Shown piece by piece: positions 1 through 8,452 of a stretch of DNA of 41,546 bases. A model generated the notes under the pieces. That model saw only the letters and a program-made list of their open reading frames with translations. It had not been told where the DNA came from and searched no databases. Numbering within the stretch: the stretch's first letter is position 1; each line of letters starts with the position of its first letter. A program made the translations under genes and the position numbers. The DNA is from Chloroflexia bacterium. Its GTDB lineage: Bacteria > Chloroflexota > Chloroflexia > Thermomicrobiales > CFX8. The stretch lies in assembly GCA_030431755.1 (NCBI GenBank), contig JAUIIK010000035.1:1-41546 (forward strand), written 5' to 3'.

Positions 1-64
1 GCTTCAGACAGGCACTGGCCGCATGGCATTTGCCCAGATCAAGAACGAGGAAGTTGTCGCTTGA
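1..64 (+). CDS. C-terminal end of PIN/TRAM-domain protein (YacL-like), partial
   Basis: Only the last 20 codons are present, reading in frame from base 2 to a TGA at 62-64. The residues (LQTGTGRMAFAQ, then a short acidic tail) resemble from memory the end of the TRAM domain of YacL-type PIN/TRAM proteins, which commonly end in a V-LQTAAGRMIFA-like segment. YacL-like genes often lie just upstream of ispD in Gram-positive-type gene orders, which fits this position. The stop overlaps the TTG start of ispD, so the two are probably translationally coupled. The PIN nuclease core lies outside the window, so the assignment rests on a short tail plus context. Confidence 0.55.
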   Translation, partial: LQTGTGRMAFAQIKNEEVVA

Positions 65-759
65 CGGCTGCGGTTCAACCGGTGTGGGGCGCTGTCATCG
101 TCGCCGCTGGTTCCAGCAGCCGGTTCGGTCGCGACAAGCTGCTGGAAGACCTCGGCGGCGCGCCGGTCATTCTCCGGTCAATCGAAGCCATGGCAGCTGT
201 GCGACGCTTCAGCAGCATCGTCGTTGTCGGAAGCAGTACGGGCCTGGTGCGGCTGACAGAGTCCATTGGCCCAAGGTTCCACAGCGTGTGTGTTCGCTGG
301 GTCGAAGGCGGAGCGACACGCAGCGACTCGGTCCGCAACGGCGTCAAAGCATTGTCGGAGGACGTTACGCACGTCGCGGTGCATGACGGCGCACGGCCGC
401 TCGTGCCGCAGCGCGTCGTCGCCGCCGTGCTCGATGCGACGGAGCGCAACGGCGCAGCAATCCCGGTGACGGCGCCGGCTAGCACGATCACGGTTCGTAG
501 CAGTCAAGGCACGGGGATGGCCGGGACGCTCGATCGCGAGCGGCTGGCCGAGTCACAGACGCCGCAGGCAGCACGCAGGGATTGGCTGGACGCCGCGATG
601 TCACGTTTCCCAGGCGAAACCGACGAGAGCACGGCGCTATTTCGGGCGGGCTACCCGGTCGAGTTCGTCCCTGGAGCGCCTGTCAACATCAAGCTCACGG
701 TACCCGCGGATCTTGCGATTGCGCGCGCCCTCTACGCTGGTGATTGGGCCGAAGAGTGA
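61..759 (+). CDS. ispD: 2-C-methyl-D-erythritol 4-phosphate cytidylyltransferase
   Basis: IspD catalyses the third step of the MEP isoprenoid pathway, joining MEP and CTP to give CDP-ME in the cytoplasm. The 232-residue protein has the usual family length. It carries the N-terminal nucleotide-binding loop VAAGSSSRFGRDKLL (about residues 14-28), the VHDGARPL motif near 106, the TPQ segment near 167, and the C-terminal DESTALF...N-KLTVP-DL signature. The TTG start at 61 overlaps the upstream stop; a GAGGA ribosome-binding site lies about nine bases before it. The next gene, ispF, starts on the last base of the ispD stop, giving the common ispD-ispF pair. Identification is firm; only the exact start is less certain. 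Confidence 0.95.
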   Translation: MTAAVQPVWGAVIVAAGSSSRFGRDKLLEDLGGAPVILRSIEAMAAVRRFSSIVVVGSSTGLVRLTESIGPRFHSVCVRWVEGGATRSDSVRNGVKALSEDVTHVAVHDGARPLVPQRVVAAVLDATERNGAAIPVTAPASTITVRSSQGTGMAGTLDRERLAESQTPQAARRDWLDAAMSRFPGETDESTALFRAGYPVEFVPGAPVNIKLTVPADLAIARALYAGDWAEE

Positions 760-1238
760 TGCGCATTGGCCTTGGATATGACGTGCATGCATTCTCTGCT
801 GACCCGGACCGCGAGCTTCGCCTGGGCGGTGTACTCTTCGCCGGCGAAACGGCCCTTGCCGGCCACTCAGACGCCGATGTCGTGCTCCACGCGCTGTGCG
901 ACGCATTGCTCGGCGCGCACGCGCTGGGAGATATCGGCGACCACTTTCCGCCAGGCGACCCGGCGTGGTTCAACGCCGATAGTGGCGATCTGACGCGACG
1001 GGTGCTTGCGATGTTGCCGGATGGTGTGGGTATCGTGAATGTCGACGTGACGATCGTCGCCGAACGGCCGCGCATCGCGCGCCGGCGCGACGAGATGCGC
1101 CAGGCGATTGCCGGACTGCTCGGTATCACGGTTGACCGGGTAAGCGTCAAAGCGACGACAAACGAGGGCCTTGGCGCACTCGGGAGGGCCGAGGGCATCA
1201 TGGCCCAGGCAGTGGTACTGACTGAGGTTGCTACATGA
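759..1238 (+). CDS. ispF: 2-C-methyl-D-erythritol 2,4-cyclodiphosphate synthase
   Basis: IspF cyclises CDP-ME 2-phosphate to MEcPP with release of CMP, two steps after IspD. The ATG at 759 (overlapping the ispD stop as TGATG) gives a 159-residue protein beginning [12 protein letters not shown], where the Asp and His are metal ligands. Further family motifs are [12 protein letters not shown] (third metal ligand His), DIGDHFPP, and C-terminal [14 protein letters not shown] longer reading from 744 is possible but would overlap ispD and extend past the conserved N-terminus. The enzyme normally forms a trimer with a zinc site. The 3' end overlaps dtd by ATGA. Confidence 0.96.
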   Translation: MRIGLGYDVHAFSADPDRELRLGGVLFAGETALAGHSDADVVLHALCDALLGAHALGDIGDHFPPGDPAWFNADSGDLTRRVLAMLPDGVGIVNVDVTIVAERPRIARRRDEMRQAIAGLLGITVDRVSVKATTNEGLGALGRAEGIMAQAVVLTEVAT

Positions 1239-1693
1239 GGATCCTGTTGCAGCGCGTCTCCCGCGCTTCGGTCACGGTCGAAGCTAGTGTCGTCGGCAGC
1301 ATTGACAGCGGCCTGCTGCTGCTCATCGGAGTGGGCCACGAGGACACGTGCGACGATGCGACGTACCTGGCTGGCAAAATCGCCAATTTGCGTATCTTCC
1401 CAGATGAGGAAGGGCGCATGAATCAGTCCGTGCGCGACGCCGGCGGCGCGGTTTTGGTTGTCTCCCAATTCACCCTCTTCGCGAATGTCCGCAAGGGCCG
1501 GCGACCTTCATTTGTCGACGCCGCGCAGCCGGATGCGGCTGTGCCTCTGCTCGCCGCGTTCGTGGAGGAACTCGAAGCATTCGGCCTCACAGTGGAACAG
1601 GGCGAGTTCGGCGCGATGATGGCAGTTGAGCTCGTGAATGACGGTCCAGTTACCATCTGGATGGACAGTGCTGAATTGAGGTCCGGCGGGTAG
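1235..1693 (+). CDS. dtd: D-aminoacyl-tRNA deacylase
   Basis: DTD hydrolyses D-amino acids mischarged on tRNA and so proofreads chirality in translation. The 152-residue length is typical. The two family motifs are visible: SQFTLFA near residue 78 and the Gly-cisPro motif NDGPVTI near the C-terminus, which builds the chiral selectivity site across the dimer. The start ATG overlaps the ispF stop (ATGA) and has a TGAGG ribosome-binding site seven bases upstream, so it is translationally coupled to the MEP genes although functionally unrelated. It is the last gene of this unit; a 155-base gap follows. Confidence 0.95.
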   Translation: MRILLQRVSRASVTVEASVVGSIDSGLLLLIGVGHEDTCDDATYLAGKIANLRIFPDEEGRMNQSVRDAGGAVLVVSQFTLFANVRKGRRPSFVDAAQPDAAVPLLAAFVEELEAFGLTVEQGEFGAMMAVELVNDGPVTIWMDSAELRSGG

Positions 1694-1720
1694 TGCCGGC
1701 TGCCGGTCCATCGTTACTTC

Positions 1721-1751
1721 TTGGCTACAGGTTAGCGAAAATCGCTATGTT
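1721..1751 (+). promoter_or_regulatory. Weak candidate promoter for the 1849-5645 cassette
   Basis: In the AT-richer gap after dtd, TTGGCT (1721-1726) and TATGTT (1746-1751) lie 19 bases apart. A small perfect hairpin, AGCGA-AAA-TCGCT (1734-1746), occupies the spacer. A second possible -10, TATATT, lies at 1751-1756. The match is modest, but a promoter is expected somewhere in this gap. Confidence 0.25.
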
Positions 1752-1848
1752 ATATTCCAGTTTGAGGGGCGTGAACATCCATCAGTTAACGCCGTGGCAA
1801 ACGCCCTTCGGCGACGATACGCGAGGACCGTAGCAGGAGGATCAGTCT

Positions 1849-2655
1849 GTGGCCTCTTCCCCGTTTGAACGCCAGGTCATCGACGACGATACGAGCAGCG
1901 ACCGCAACCTCGCGACGCCGCAAATGTCCAGTGGTCCGCAGCAATTCCCACCGACACCGAGCTTTGTGGATCGCGACCGTCCGAGTGTCCGTCTTGTCGA
2001 GCTCCCGGCCTGGTTGCAAGCATTTGCTTCGTCCGTTGGAGAGCCAACCGAGGACGAAACGCCCGAGCAGCAGCCAGCGGAGGAGCCGATGACGACTTCA
2101 AGCAACGACCAGCAGACGCAACCGGCTCCACAACCGAAACCTGCGCCGCAACAAACGAGCGTTGCCGGCACGGACTTCATTAGCGAAGATGACCTACCCG
2201 AGTGGCTGCGTGCCATAGCGCCCGAGGGGCCGGCAGAGTCGTCCTTTGACGCGCTGGTGCAGGACACGGGCATCGACGGCGACCAGATCGCTGTTCCGAC
2301 CATCACACGCGCATGGTCGACATCGAAAGATTCGCGTGGCGTCGATGAAGCGACATCGCTCTTCGCGCTCGTTGCGAGCCAGGCGCCGCAGACCGCCATT
2401 CCTGACCAGCCGGGTTCCGCTCCGGCCGCGCCGGCTCCGCCACGGCAAGCGCCGGCGGAGACCGAGGTTGCAGGCTACGGGTCGGAACACCCGCCGGTGC
2501 TGCCGGCCGTCTCTGCCGACTTGCCGGTAGCGGTCCCTGACAAGACTGAAGAGGGGGCGAAGACGGCGTCGTCACTGCCGATATTGCCAATCGCCGCAGC
2601 CGCGATCATCCTGCTCGTGCTGCTAGGTGTAGCAGCCGTCATGTTCCTCATTTAG
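1849..2655 (+). CDS. Tail-anchored acidic/proline-rich protein of unknown function
   Basis: I do not recognise a named family. The 268-residue product has a long low-complexity cytoplasmic-type region rich in Pro, Gln, Ala and acidic residues, and one hydrophobic C-terminal segment of about 22 residues (LPILPIAAAAIILLVLLGVA and a few more) that ends the protein, so it looks tail-anchored. Two short related motifs, LPAWLQAFA (about residue 52) and DLPEWLRAIAP (about 115), resemble the LPxWL motifs repeated in many Chloroflexota proteins. The GTG start has a strong AGGAGG at 1835-1840, eight bases upstream. It is followed in the same direction by the MutL-like gene after 60 bases, so the two may be co-transcribed. 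It could be an adaptor or scaffold; this is a guess. Confidence 0.6.
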   Translation: MASSPFERQVIDDDTSSDRNLATPQMSSGPQQFPPTPSFVDRDRPSVRLVELPAWLQAFASSVGEPTEDETPEQQPAEEPMTTSSNDQQTQPAPQPKPAPQQTSVAGTDFISEDDLPEWLRAIAPEGPAESSFDALVQDTGIDGDQIAVPTITRAWSTSKDSRGVDEATSLFALVASQAPQTAIPDQPGSAPAAPAPPRQAPAETEVAGYGSEHPPVLPAVSADLPVAVPDKTEEGAKTASSLPILPIAAAAIILLVLLGVAAVMFLI

Positions 2656-2715
2656 GCACGAACGTTTGACGATGTGAAACTGACATCGAATCGCCGCGAT
2701 TTGATCGGGGGTTGA

Positions 2716-4464
2716 GTGGTCACGTACAGAAACACAGATGCGCCGACCGGACTCGAAGATAGCGCCATTGCCGGACCGCGCGAGACTGCTGATGCAGGCG
2801 CCTCGCTGGTCATCGATGTCGATGGGCTGCATGTCCGCGGGATCGTGTTCGACTCTGTCGAAGGCGAGTCGCGTTTTGTCGCATCGTCCCAGGTCATGTC
2901 CACCCTCGGCCCGCCGATCGGCGACCTGCCGACGGCTGTGCGCGAAGTTGTATCTATTCTGGAGGGCCAAACCGGTACGCAGTTCGGCGTTGAAGCCGGC
3001 AGCGAGGATCACCTGGGTCCATTTGCGATAACTGGCTACCCGGTCGCGCCGCTGAGCGTCGCAATCGTTCCGGCGGGCTCGCACGCGCTCACACATGTGC
3101 TGGCGGCGACGGGTCGCGCAACGCCGTCAACGGTCCATATTCTGACGGACGCGGTGCGAACGGAAGACGGCGTGCTGTCGTCGACCCTACTCGAAGTGCG
3201 GCTGCGCGGTATTCGCCCGGATGTCGTCATCCTGCTCGAAGGTGACCGCGCACAATCCGAGTGGGCATCGGCCGTCGGGACGTTCAGCAATCTGATTTCC
3301 GAGGGCGCGGTGGGCCAGCTCATCGTTCTGGCATCGGAAGAATTTCAGCAGTACCTGATCCAGGCACTGGGTGAAGGGGCCAACATGACTGGCCTCGATC
3401 CGAGCCAGTATGAGCCCCACGAGGTCGCCAGCGCGCTCGAAGCTGAGCTGGCCGAGCTATATGACCAGCGTGTTGCCGGCGAACCCCGCTTCGGAATCAA
3501 CCGCGAGCTGCGCTTTGTCAGCCGCTTGCGCGCCGGCGACCTTGCCACGCGCTACCTGGCCCGACGCCTCGAACGGAGCATTGTCTCAGTCGATGTCGCG
3601 GCCGGAACCGCTATCAATTGGTCGACGATGCACGCCGGCGGTTCGTTAGCTCGACCGGACCTTGATGTGCATACGAACATCCGGTCGCTCTTCGCCATTG
3701 GGCTCGACGGGGTGCGGTCAGCATTGCCGCTCGAGATGTCGCGTGAAGATCTTGCAAACTGGGTGCTCAACCGCGCTACCCGGCCGCGCGTCGGCGCGGC
3801 TGTCTGGCGCGACCAGATTGTCGAGAGCGTTGCGCTGTCGGCCTTTGTGGCGGAATCCTGGCGTAACCTCGAAGGTGTTGCGAGCGATCAGATCGATCTG
3901 ATCGTGGCCGGCTCGGGCTTCTGCTTTGATGGCGATCCCGCGCTCGGCGTGCTTGCGGCGCTCAATGGGCTGCGGCCCGCGCCGCTGGGCGGAGTCGTGC
4001 AGGTGTTGCTTGATCCTGACTGCCTGTTGTGGGCCGCCGGCGCAATCGGCGACCAGAGCCCGGCCGTCGCTGCCGACGTTGTCGAACACGATCTGCTTTC
4101 GCCAACCGCGACCGTTGTCGTCGTTGAAGGCGCGGGCGCGGAAGGGCAGCCGGCGGTTTCCGGAAAGCTGACCTACGAAGACGGTGAGTCCGTCGAGTTT
4201 TCGGTCGCCTACGGCTCGATGATGCGCTTGCCGCTCGGTGAGGGCGACCGGGCGACGCTCGTGCTGACCTGCGAACCGGGTTTCGCGGTCGGGGGTAGTA
4301 ACCCCGGCGAGCAGATCCAATTCGGCCCGGAAGAGGGCTTCGAGGGTGGAGAAGTGGGTGTGATTATTGATGCCCGCGGCCGCCCAATGGCGGAGTTTTC
4401 CGACGAAACCGCCGCCCGTGATGCCGTGCGCCGTTGGTACACCGACCTCGGTATCCAGTTCTAG
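2716..4464 (+). CDS. GlmL/MutL-family actin-like ATPase homologue
   Basis: The 582-residue protein resembles the GlmL/MutL family, actin-fold ATPases described beside coenzyme B12-dependent glutamate mutase. Matching segments are the N-terminal strand pair VIDVDGLHVRGIVFD (about residues 32-46), the second phosphate-loop region SIVSVDVAAGTAIN, and the C-terminal LIVAGSGFCFDGDPALGVLA followed by LDPDCLLWAAGAI. The first phosphate loop lacks the Gly-Ser/Thr-Thr usual in the family, so ATP use is uncertain. No mutase subunit (glmS/glmE-like) is in the window. Instead it lies between a tail-anchored protein and a barrel-sandwich protein. The start is GTG with a G-rich stretch upstream. The family call is from motif memory and is moderate. 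Confidence 0.6.
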   Translation: MVTYRNTDAPTGLEDSAIAGPRETADAGASLVIDVDGLHVRGIVFDSVEGESRFVASSQVMSTLGPPIGDLPTAVREVVSILEGQTGTQFGVEAGSEDHLGPFAITGYPVAPLSVAIVPAGSHALTHVLAATGRATPSTVHILTDAVRTEDGVLSSTLLEVRLRGIRPDVVILLEGDRAQSEWASAVGTFSNLISEGAVGQLIVLASEEFQQYLIQALGEGANMTGLDPSQYEPHEVASALEAELAELYDQRVAGEPRFGINRELRFVSRLRAGDLATRYLARRLERSIVSVDVAAGTAINWSTMHAGGSLARPDLDVHTNIRSLFAIGLDGVRSALPLEMSREDLANWVLNRATRPRVGAAVWRDQIVESVALSAFVAESWRNLEGVASDQIDLIVAGSGFCFDGDPALGVLAALNGLRPAPLGGVVQVLLDPDCLLWAAGAIGDQSPAVAADVVEHDLLSPTATVVVVEGAGAEGQPAVSGKLTYEDGESVEFSVAYGSMMRLPLGEGDRATLVLTCEPGFAVGGSNPGEQIQFGPEEGFEGGEVGVIIDARGRPMAEFSDETAARDAVRRWYTDLGIQF

Positions 4465-4505
4465 GCCCGTCACGCTAATTTTGATCACTGAGAGGCGATG
4501 TAAAC

Positions 4506-5645
4506 GTGTGGAGTTTCCCAACACTTGAACCGATTGTCCTGGCACAAGGCACGTTCGCGATTGAGCGCATGTTGCCGCAGGCCGGCGAAGTGCTGGTGTC
4601 GCTCGGCGAGCCGGTCTCTCCAGACGAGGTGATCGCGCGTTCGGAAGATGTTGAACAGACGTTGACGCTCTATGTCGCCAGCGAACTGGGTGTCGACAAC
4701 AGCGAGTTGAGCAAGTACGTCGCGAAGTCGATCGGTTCCACGATCAAGAAGGGCGATGTCATCGCCCGCGTGCGGCGCGGCTTGCGGACGGCGACGGTGA
4801 AGTCGCCGTCGGACGGCACGCTCGTATCTGTCGACGACACGAACGGGACGGTGCTCGTTAGCTCGTCGCTCGGAAAGCGCGAGCTGCTGTCGCTGGTGAG
4901 CGGCGAGGTCGAGCAGATCATTCCCGGACACGGCGCGGTGATCCGCACATCCGGCACCCGGCTCTACGGCATCGTCGGCTTCGGGACTGAGGCAATCGGC
5001 CCGCTAGTTACGGCGGTCGACCGCCCGGACCGCGAGCTTACCGCCGACAGTGTCTCCAGCGATTGGAAAGGCAGCATCGTTGTTGCCGGGATGACGGCCG
5101 GCGCGCCGGCGCTGACGCGGCTGCGCGAGGTCGGAGCGGCTGCTGTAATCCTGGGTTCGATTCCCGAAGGCGATTTGCGCCGGTTCTTGACCGGTGGCCA
5201 GATGAACCAGGATGGCTTCTGGAACCCCGTGACGGCCGCCCACGGCGATCTATCACACCCGTCCATCGAATCGCCGCTGGTGACGATTGTCACCGAAGGC
5301 TTTGGCCGCCGTCAGATGAATGATCGCCTGTTCGACATTCTGTCGGCGCGGGTCGGACAGACCGTCTCGGTTAGCGCTCGCACACTCGTCGGCAACGGTC
5401 TGGCCCGGCCGGAAATCTACCTCGACGACGACGAGGGTGAGGACCGCGGCATCGACGATCGTGTCGTTGCCGGCCGCGAGCTACGTCTCGTGGACTCGGG
5501 CGCGTTCTCGGTTGCCGCTACGGCGCTCGGAGATCCCTATGTCAGCCCGGACCGCTACGGCGTGCGCCGGGTCGTCGCCGATGTCCAGCTGGAGAGCGGC
5601 CAGAGCCGCGCCGTGCCACTGGCTAACATCGAAGTCATCGAGTAA
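4506..5645 (+). CDS. Conserved-looking protein with barrel-sandwich-like segments, unknown function
   Basis: No named family is recognised. The 379-residue soluble protein contains segments typical of barrel-sandwich (biotinyl/lipoyl-like) folds: LPQAGEVLVSLGEPVSPDEV near residue 20, and GSTIKKGDVIARVRRG followed by VKSPSDGTLVSVDD near 80-115. No lipoylation or biotinylation lysine motif (DKA or MKM) is visible. A middle alpha/beta part (IVVAGMTAGAPALTRLREVG, then AAAVILGSI) is followed by a C-terminal segment ending RRVVADVQLESGQ, which could be a KOW-like small barrel. GTG start with GAGAGG about ten bases upstream. It ends the three-gene cassette beginning at 1849 and is followed by an inverted-repeat element and a strong terminator. 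Confidence 0.6.
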   Translation: MWSFPTLEPIVLAQGTFAIERMLPQAGEVLVSLGEPVSPDEVIARSEDVEQTLTLYVASELGVDNSELSKYVAKSIGSTIKKGDVIARVRRGLRTATVKSPSDGTLVSVDDTNGTVLVSSSLGKRELLSLVSGEVEQIIPGHGAVIRTSGTRLYGIVGFGTEAIGPLVTAVDRPDRELTADSVSSDWKGSIVVAGMTAGAPALTRLREVGAAAVILGSIPEGDLRRFLTGGQMNQDGFWNPVTAAHGDLSHPSIESPLVTIVTEGFGRRQMNDRLFDILSARVGQTVSVSARTLVGNGLARPEIYLDDDEGEDRGIDDRVVAGRELRLVDSGAFSVAATALGDPYVSPDRYGVRRVVADVQLESGQSRAVPLANIEVIE

Positions 5646-5664
5646 TACCGGTACCGACACTCCT

Positions 5665-5738
5665 GTAGGCAGGGGCTCGTCCCCTGCCGGCTTGCGCGAC
5701 TCTTCCCATACGCGGCAGGGGACGAGCCCTTGCCCTGC
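5665..5738. repeat. Compound inverted-repeat element, copy 1
   Basis: Two arms of about 25 bases (5665-5689 and 5713-5738) are inverted copies of each other with small differences, separated by 23 bases. Each arm is itself a hairpin: GGCAGGGG, loop CTCGT, CCCCTGCC at 5668-5688, and its reverse at 5714-5734 with one mismatch. A near-identical, perfect copy lies at 26687-26758. The element sits 20 bases after a + strand stop codon and between convergent genes. It could be a REP/MITE-like sequence or a transcription or mRNA-end structure. Confidence 0.85.
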
Positions 5739-5781
5739 GAAAATCCGGATGCAACGCGGATTGCGTATCCAGGCACAAGAA

Positions 5782-5809
5782 AACAGCCGGGCGATTTCGC
5801 CCGGCTGTT
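5782..5809. terminator. Bidirectional rho-independent terminator between convergent genes
   Basis: A perfect 13-bp stem (AACAGCCGGGCGA at 5782-5794, loop TT, TCGCCCGGCTGTT at 5797-5809) is followed on the + strand by TGTTTGTTGT and on the - strand by TTTTCTTG. It lies between the end of the 4506-5645 gene (+) and the end of dnaK (-), so it can serve both transcripts. Confidence 0.88.
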
Positions 5810-5853
5810 TGTTGTACTACGCGCTCAACGTGGCGTGAACGGCGTAGCGGAGG

Positions 5854-7770
5854 TTAGTCTCCGACTTCACGGAACTCGCCTTCGACCGTTGCCTCGTCTT
5901 CTTCTTCCTGGGTCTCGCTGGTGGCCTCAGCGCCATTGGCGGCGGGCTCCTCGGGAACGCCCGCGTCCTGATACATCGCTTCGCCAACCTTGGAGAGCGT
6001 CTGAGTCAGCTCCTGGTAGGCCGGGCGGAGCCGCTCGATGTTCTCCGGGTCGTTGTCGAGGATGTCACGCACGTCGCTGACCTTGTTCTCGATATCGAGC
6101 TTGAGCTCCGACGGAATGGACTCGCCGTGTTCGTCGAGGGTCTTGGTCGCCTGGAAGGCCATCGAGTCCGCCAGATTGCGGAGCTCGACCGCATCTTTGC
6201 GTTCCTGGTCTTCGCCGGCGAACTGCTCGGCTTCCTTGACCATGTTGTCGATCTCGTCGTTCGTCAGGCCGGACGATGCGGTGATCGTCACCTTCTGCTC
6301 GCGGTTCGTCGCCTGGTCGCGGGCCGTGACATTCAGAATGCCGTTGGCGTCGATGTCGAAGATGACCTCGATCTTTGGCACGCCGCGCGGGGCCGGCGGA
6401 ATGCCGTCGAGAATGAAGCGCGCGAGCGTCTTGTTGTCGCCCGACATCGGCCGTTCGCCCTGGGTGACGTGGATCTCCACCTGCGCCTGATTGTCGGCGG
6501 CGGTCGTGAAGATCTGGCTCTTGCGCGTCGGGATCGTCGTGTTGCGCTCGATCAATGGCGTCGCGACGCCGCCCAGCGTCTCGATGCCGAGTGTCAACGG
6601 GGTCACGTCCAGCAAGAGGACGTCGGTCACGTCGCCGCCGAGGACACCGGCCTGAATCGCCGCGCCGATAGCGACCACCTCGTCGGGGTTGATGCCGCGG
6701 TGCGGCTGCTTGCCGAAGAAATCATTGACGGTCTTCTGGACGATTGGCATACGTGTCTGGCCACCGACCAACAGCACCTCATCGACTTCTGACTTCGCGA
6801 TGTCGGCGTCGTTCAACGCGGACTCCATCGGCGGGATAGTGCGCTTCACGAGGCCGTCGACGAGCTGCTCGAGGCGCGAACGGGTCATGGTGATGTTCAG
6901 GTGCTTCGGCCCGTTCTGGTCGGCGGTAATGAATGGCAGGTTGACCTCGGTCTGCTGCGCTGACGAGAGCTCGATCTTGGCTTTCTCAGCCTCGTCCTTG
7001 AGCCGCTGGAGCGCCATCGGATCCTTGCGGAGGTCAATGCCTTCCTTGCTCTTGAACTCGTCGGCCAGGAAGCTGATGATCTCCTGGTCGAAGTCGTCGC
7101 CGCCGAGATGCGTGTCGCCGTTGGTCGCCATGACTTGGAAGACGCCCTCGGAGAGGTCGAGGATCGAGATGTCATATGTGCCGCCGCCGAGGTCGTAGAC
7201 GGCGATCTGCTCATCGCCCTTCTTGTCGAGACCATAGGCAAGTGCCGAGGCCGTCGGCTCGTTGATGATGCGGAGCACTTCGAGCCCGGCGATCTTGCCG
7301 GCGTCCTTGGTGCCCTGGCGCTGGCTGTCGTCGAAGTAGGCCGGGACAGTGATGACCGCCTGGTCGACGGTTTCGCCCAGGAAGGCCTCGGCGTCGGCCC
7401 GGAGCTTTTGCAGGATCATGGCCGAGATTTCGGGCGGGCTGTACCAGCGGTCGCCCATCTTGATCTCGACGCCGTTATTATCCGCCTTGCGGACTTCGTA
7501 TGGCACGAGCTCCAGGTCGCGCTGGACGACCGGGTCGTCGAAGCGGCGGCCAATGAAGCGCTTGACCGAGAAAATCGTGTTATGCGGGTTCGTCACTGCC
7601 TGCCGTTTCGCCAGGCGCCCGACGAGCCGCTCGCCACTGGAAGACATCGCCACAACGGACGGTGTCGTGCGTTCGCCTTCGGCATTCGCGATGACCTCTG
7701 GTTCACCGGCGTCGATGACGGCCATGACCGAGTTCGTCGTGCCGAGGTCGATTCCTATCGTTCTTCCCAC
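5854..7770 (-). CDS. dnaK: Chaperone protein DnaK (Hsp70)
   Basis: DnaK is the ATP-driven Hsp70 chaperone that works with DnaJ and GrpE in protein folding. The 638-residue length is typical. The nucleotide-binding domain shows [13 protein letters not shown] at the N-terminus, [12 protein letters not shown] near 190 and VGGQTRMP near 335. The substrate-binding domain has [11 protein letters not shown], followed by the helical lid and a Glu-rich C-terminal tail. The GTG start has AAAGG ten bases upstream. It is the last gene of hrcA-grpE-dnaK, 85 bases after grpE, and so should be under HrcA/CIRCE control. The partner dnaJ is not in this operon but at 38828, an uncommon though known arrangement. 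A strong terminator follows. Confidence 0.98.
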   Translation of the reverse strand: MGRTIGIDLGTTNSVMAVIDAGEPEVIANAEGERTTPSVVAMSSSGERLVGRLAKRQAVTNPHNTIFSVKRFIGRRFDDPVVQRDLELVPYEVRKADNNGVEIKMGDRWYSPPEISAMILQKLRADAEAFLGETVDQAVITVPAYFDDSQRQGTKDAGKIAGLEVLRIINEPTASALAYGLDKKGDEQIAVYDLGGGTYDISILDLSEGVFQVMATNGDTHLGGDDFDQEIISFLADEFKSKEGIDLRKDPMALQRLKDEAEKAKIELSSAQQTEVNLPFITADQNGPKHLNITMTRSRLEQLVDGLVKRTIPPMESALNDADIAKSEVDEVLLVGGQTRMPIVQKTVNDFFGKQPHRGINPDEVVAIGAAIQAGVLGGDVTDVLLLDVTPLTLGIETLGGVATPLIERNTTIPTRKSQIFTTAADNQAQVEIHVTQGERPMSGDNKTLARFILDGIPPAPRGVPKIEVIFDIDANGILNVTARDQATNREQKVTITASSGLTNDEIDNMVKEAEQFAGEDQERKDAVELRNLADSMAFQATKTLDEHGESIPSELKLDIENKVSDVRDILDNDPENIERLRPAYQELTQTLSKVGEAMYQDAGVPEEPAANGAEATSETQEEEDEATVEGEFREVGD

Positions 7771-7855
7771 TGTTGCAAACCTTTCTGTCTGCTACTACGT
7801 CGTTTCGCTGCCGGCGGCGCGCCATACAAGCGCGGCGACCGGTTTCCTCTGCTAA

Positions 7856-8452
7856 CTAATCTGACTCTGTGCTCGCGGATTGGCCGTCGGCGCGTCCCAC
7901 TTTGACCATCGCCGGCCGCAGCACGTCCTCGCCGAGCATGTAGCCGCGCCGGTGTTCGCCGACGACAGTGTCGGCATTCTCGACGCCCTGCTCCACCTCG
8001 ACCGCTTCGTGAAAATTCGGGTCGAAGGGCTGACCGATGGCGTCAATGGGACGGACGCCTGCCTGCTCCATAACCGCCCAGAGCTTGCGCTCGATCAGGC
8101 GGAAGCCCTCGATCCACTCCGCCGTCCCGCTGTCGCCGTCGACGCTCGCGAGCGCACGTTCGAAGTCGTCGACAACCGGGAGGAACTGCTGTAGCACCGT
8201 CCGGCGGGTCTGCGTGCCGATGCGTAGGAGCTCCTGATCCTTGCGGCGGCGGTAATTGGCCAGATCGGCGACGGCGCGTTGGTAGCGGTCGAGATTGAGG
8301 GCCGCCTCGGCGCGTAGCTCCTCGACCTCTGAGACGTCCTCAACACCGTCAAGGTCTTCCGCCTCAATTGCGGCAAGTTCCTCGGCCGAGGGCTCATCGA
8401 GGCCGGGGCCGGTGGCCTGCCCCCTCGTCTTCTCTGTCTCCGCGCTAGTCAC
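7856..8452 (-). CDS. grpE: Nucleotide exchange factor GrpE
   Basis: GrpE releases ADP from DnaK and resets the Hsp70 cycle. The 198-residue protein has an acidic disordered N-terminus (about 1-45), a long heptad-rich helix through LNLDRYQRAVADLANYRRRK for dimerisation, then the four-helix region (LQQFLPVVDDFERAL) and a C-terminal beta domain with FDPNFHEAV and VLRPAMVKVG. The GTG start at 8452 overlaps the end of hrcA by eight bases, indicating translational coupling inside the heat-shock operon. dnaK follows after 85 bases. Confidence 0.96.
   Translation of the reverse strand: MTSAETEKTRGQATGPGLDEPSAEELAAIEAEDLDGVEDVSEVEELRAEAALNLDRYQRAVADLANYRRRKDQELLRIGTQTRRTVLQQFLPVVDDFERALASVDGDSGTAEWIEGFRLIERKLWAVMEQAGVRPIDAIGQPFDPNFHEAVEVEQGVENADTVVGEHRRGYMLGEDVLRPAMVKVGRADGQSASTESD

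Noticed and set aside
695-1468. 257-codon open frame on the - strand opposite ispD-ispF-dtd
   Set aside because: It runs across three well-identified genes and is Ser/Arg-rich without motifs.
3718-4545. 275-codon open frame on the - strand opposite the MutL-like gene
   Set aside because: It mirrors a well-supported gene, lacks a ribosome-binding site and any motif, and has the Arg/His-rich composition of antisense frames in GC-rich DNA.
5646-5850. CRISPR-like repeat at 5665-5738
   Set aside because: Only two inverted arms are present, not direct repeats with regular spacers, and no cas genes are nearby.
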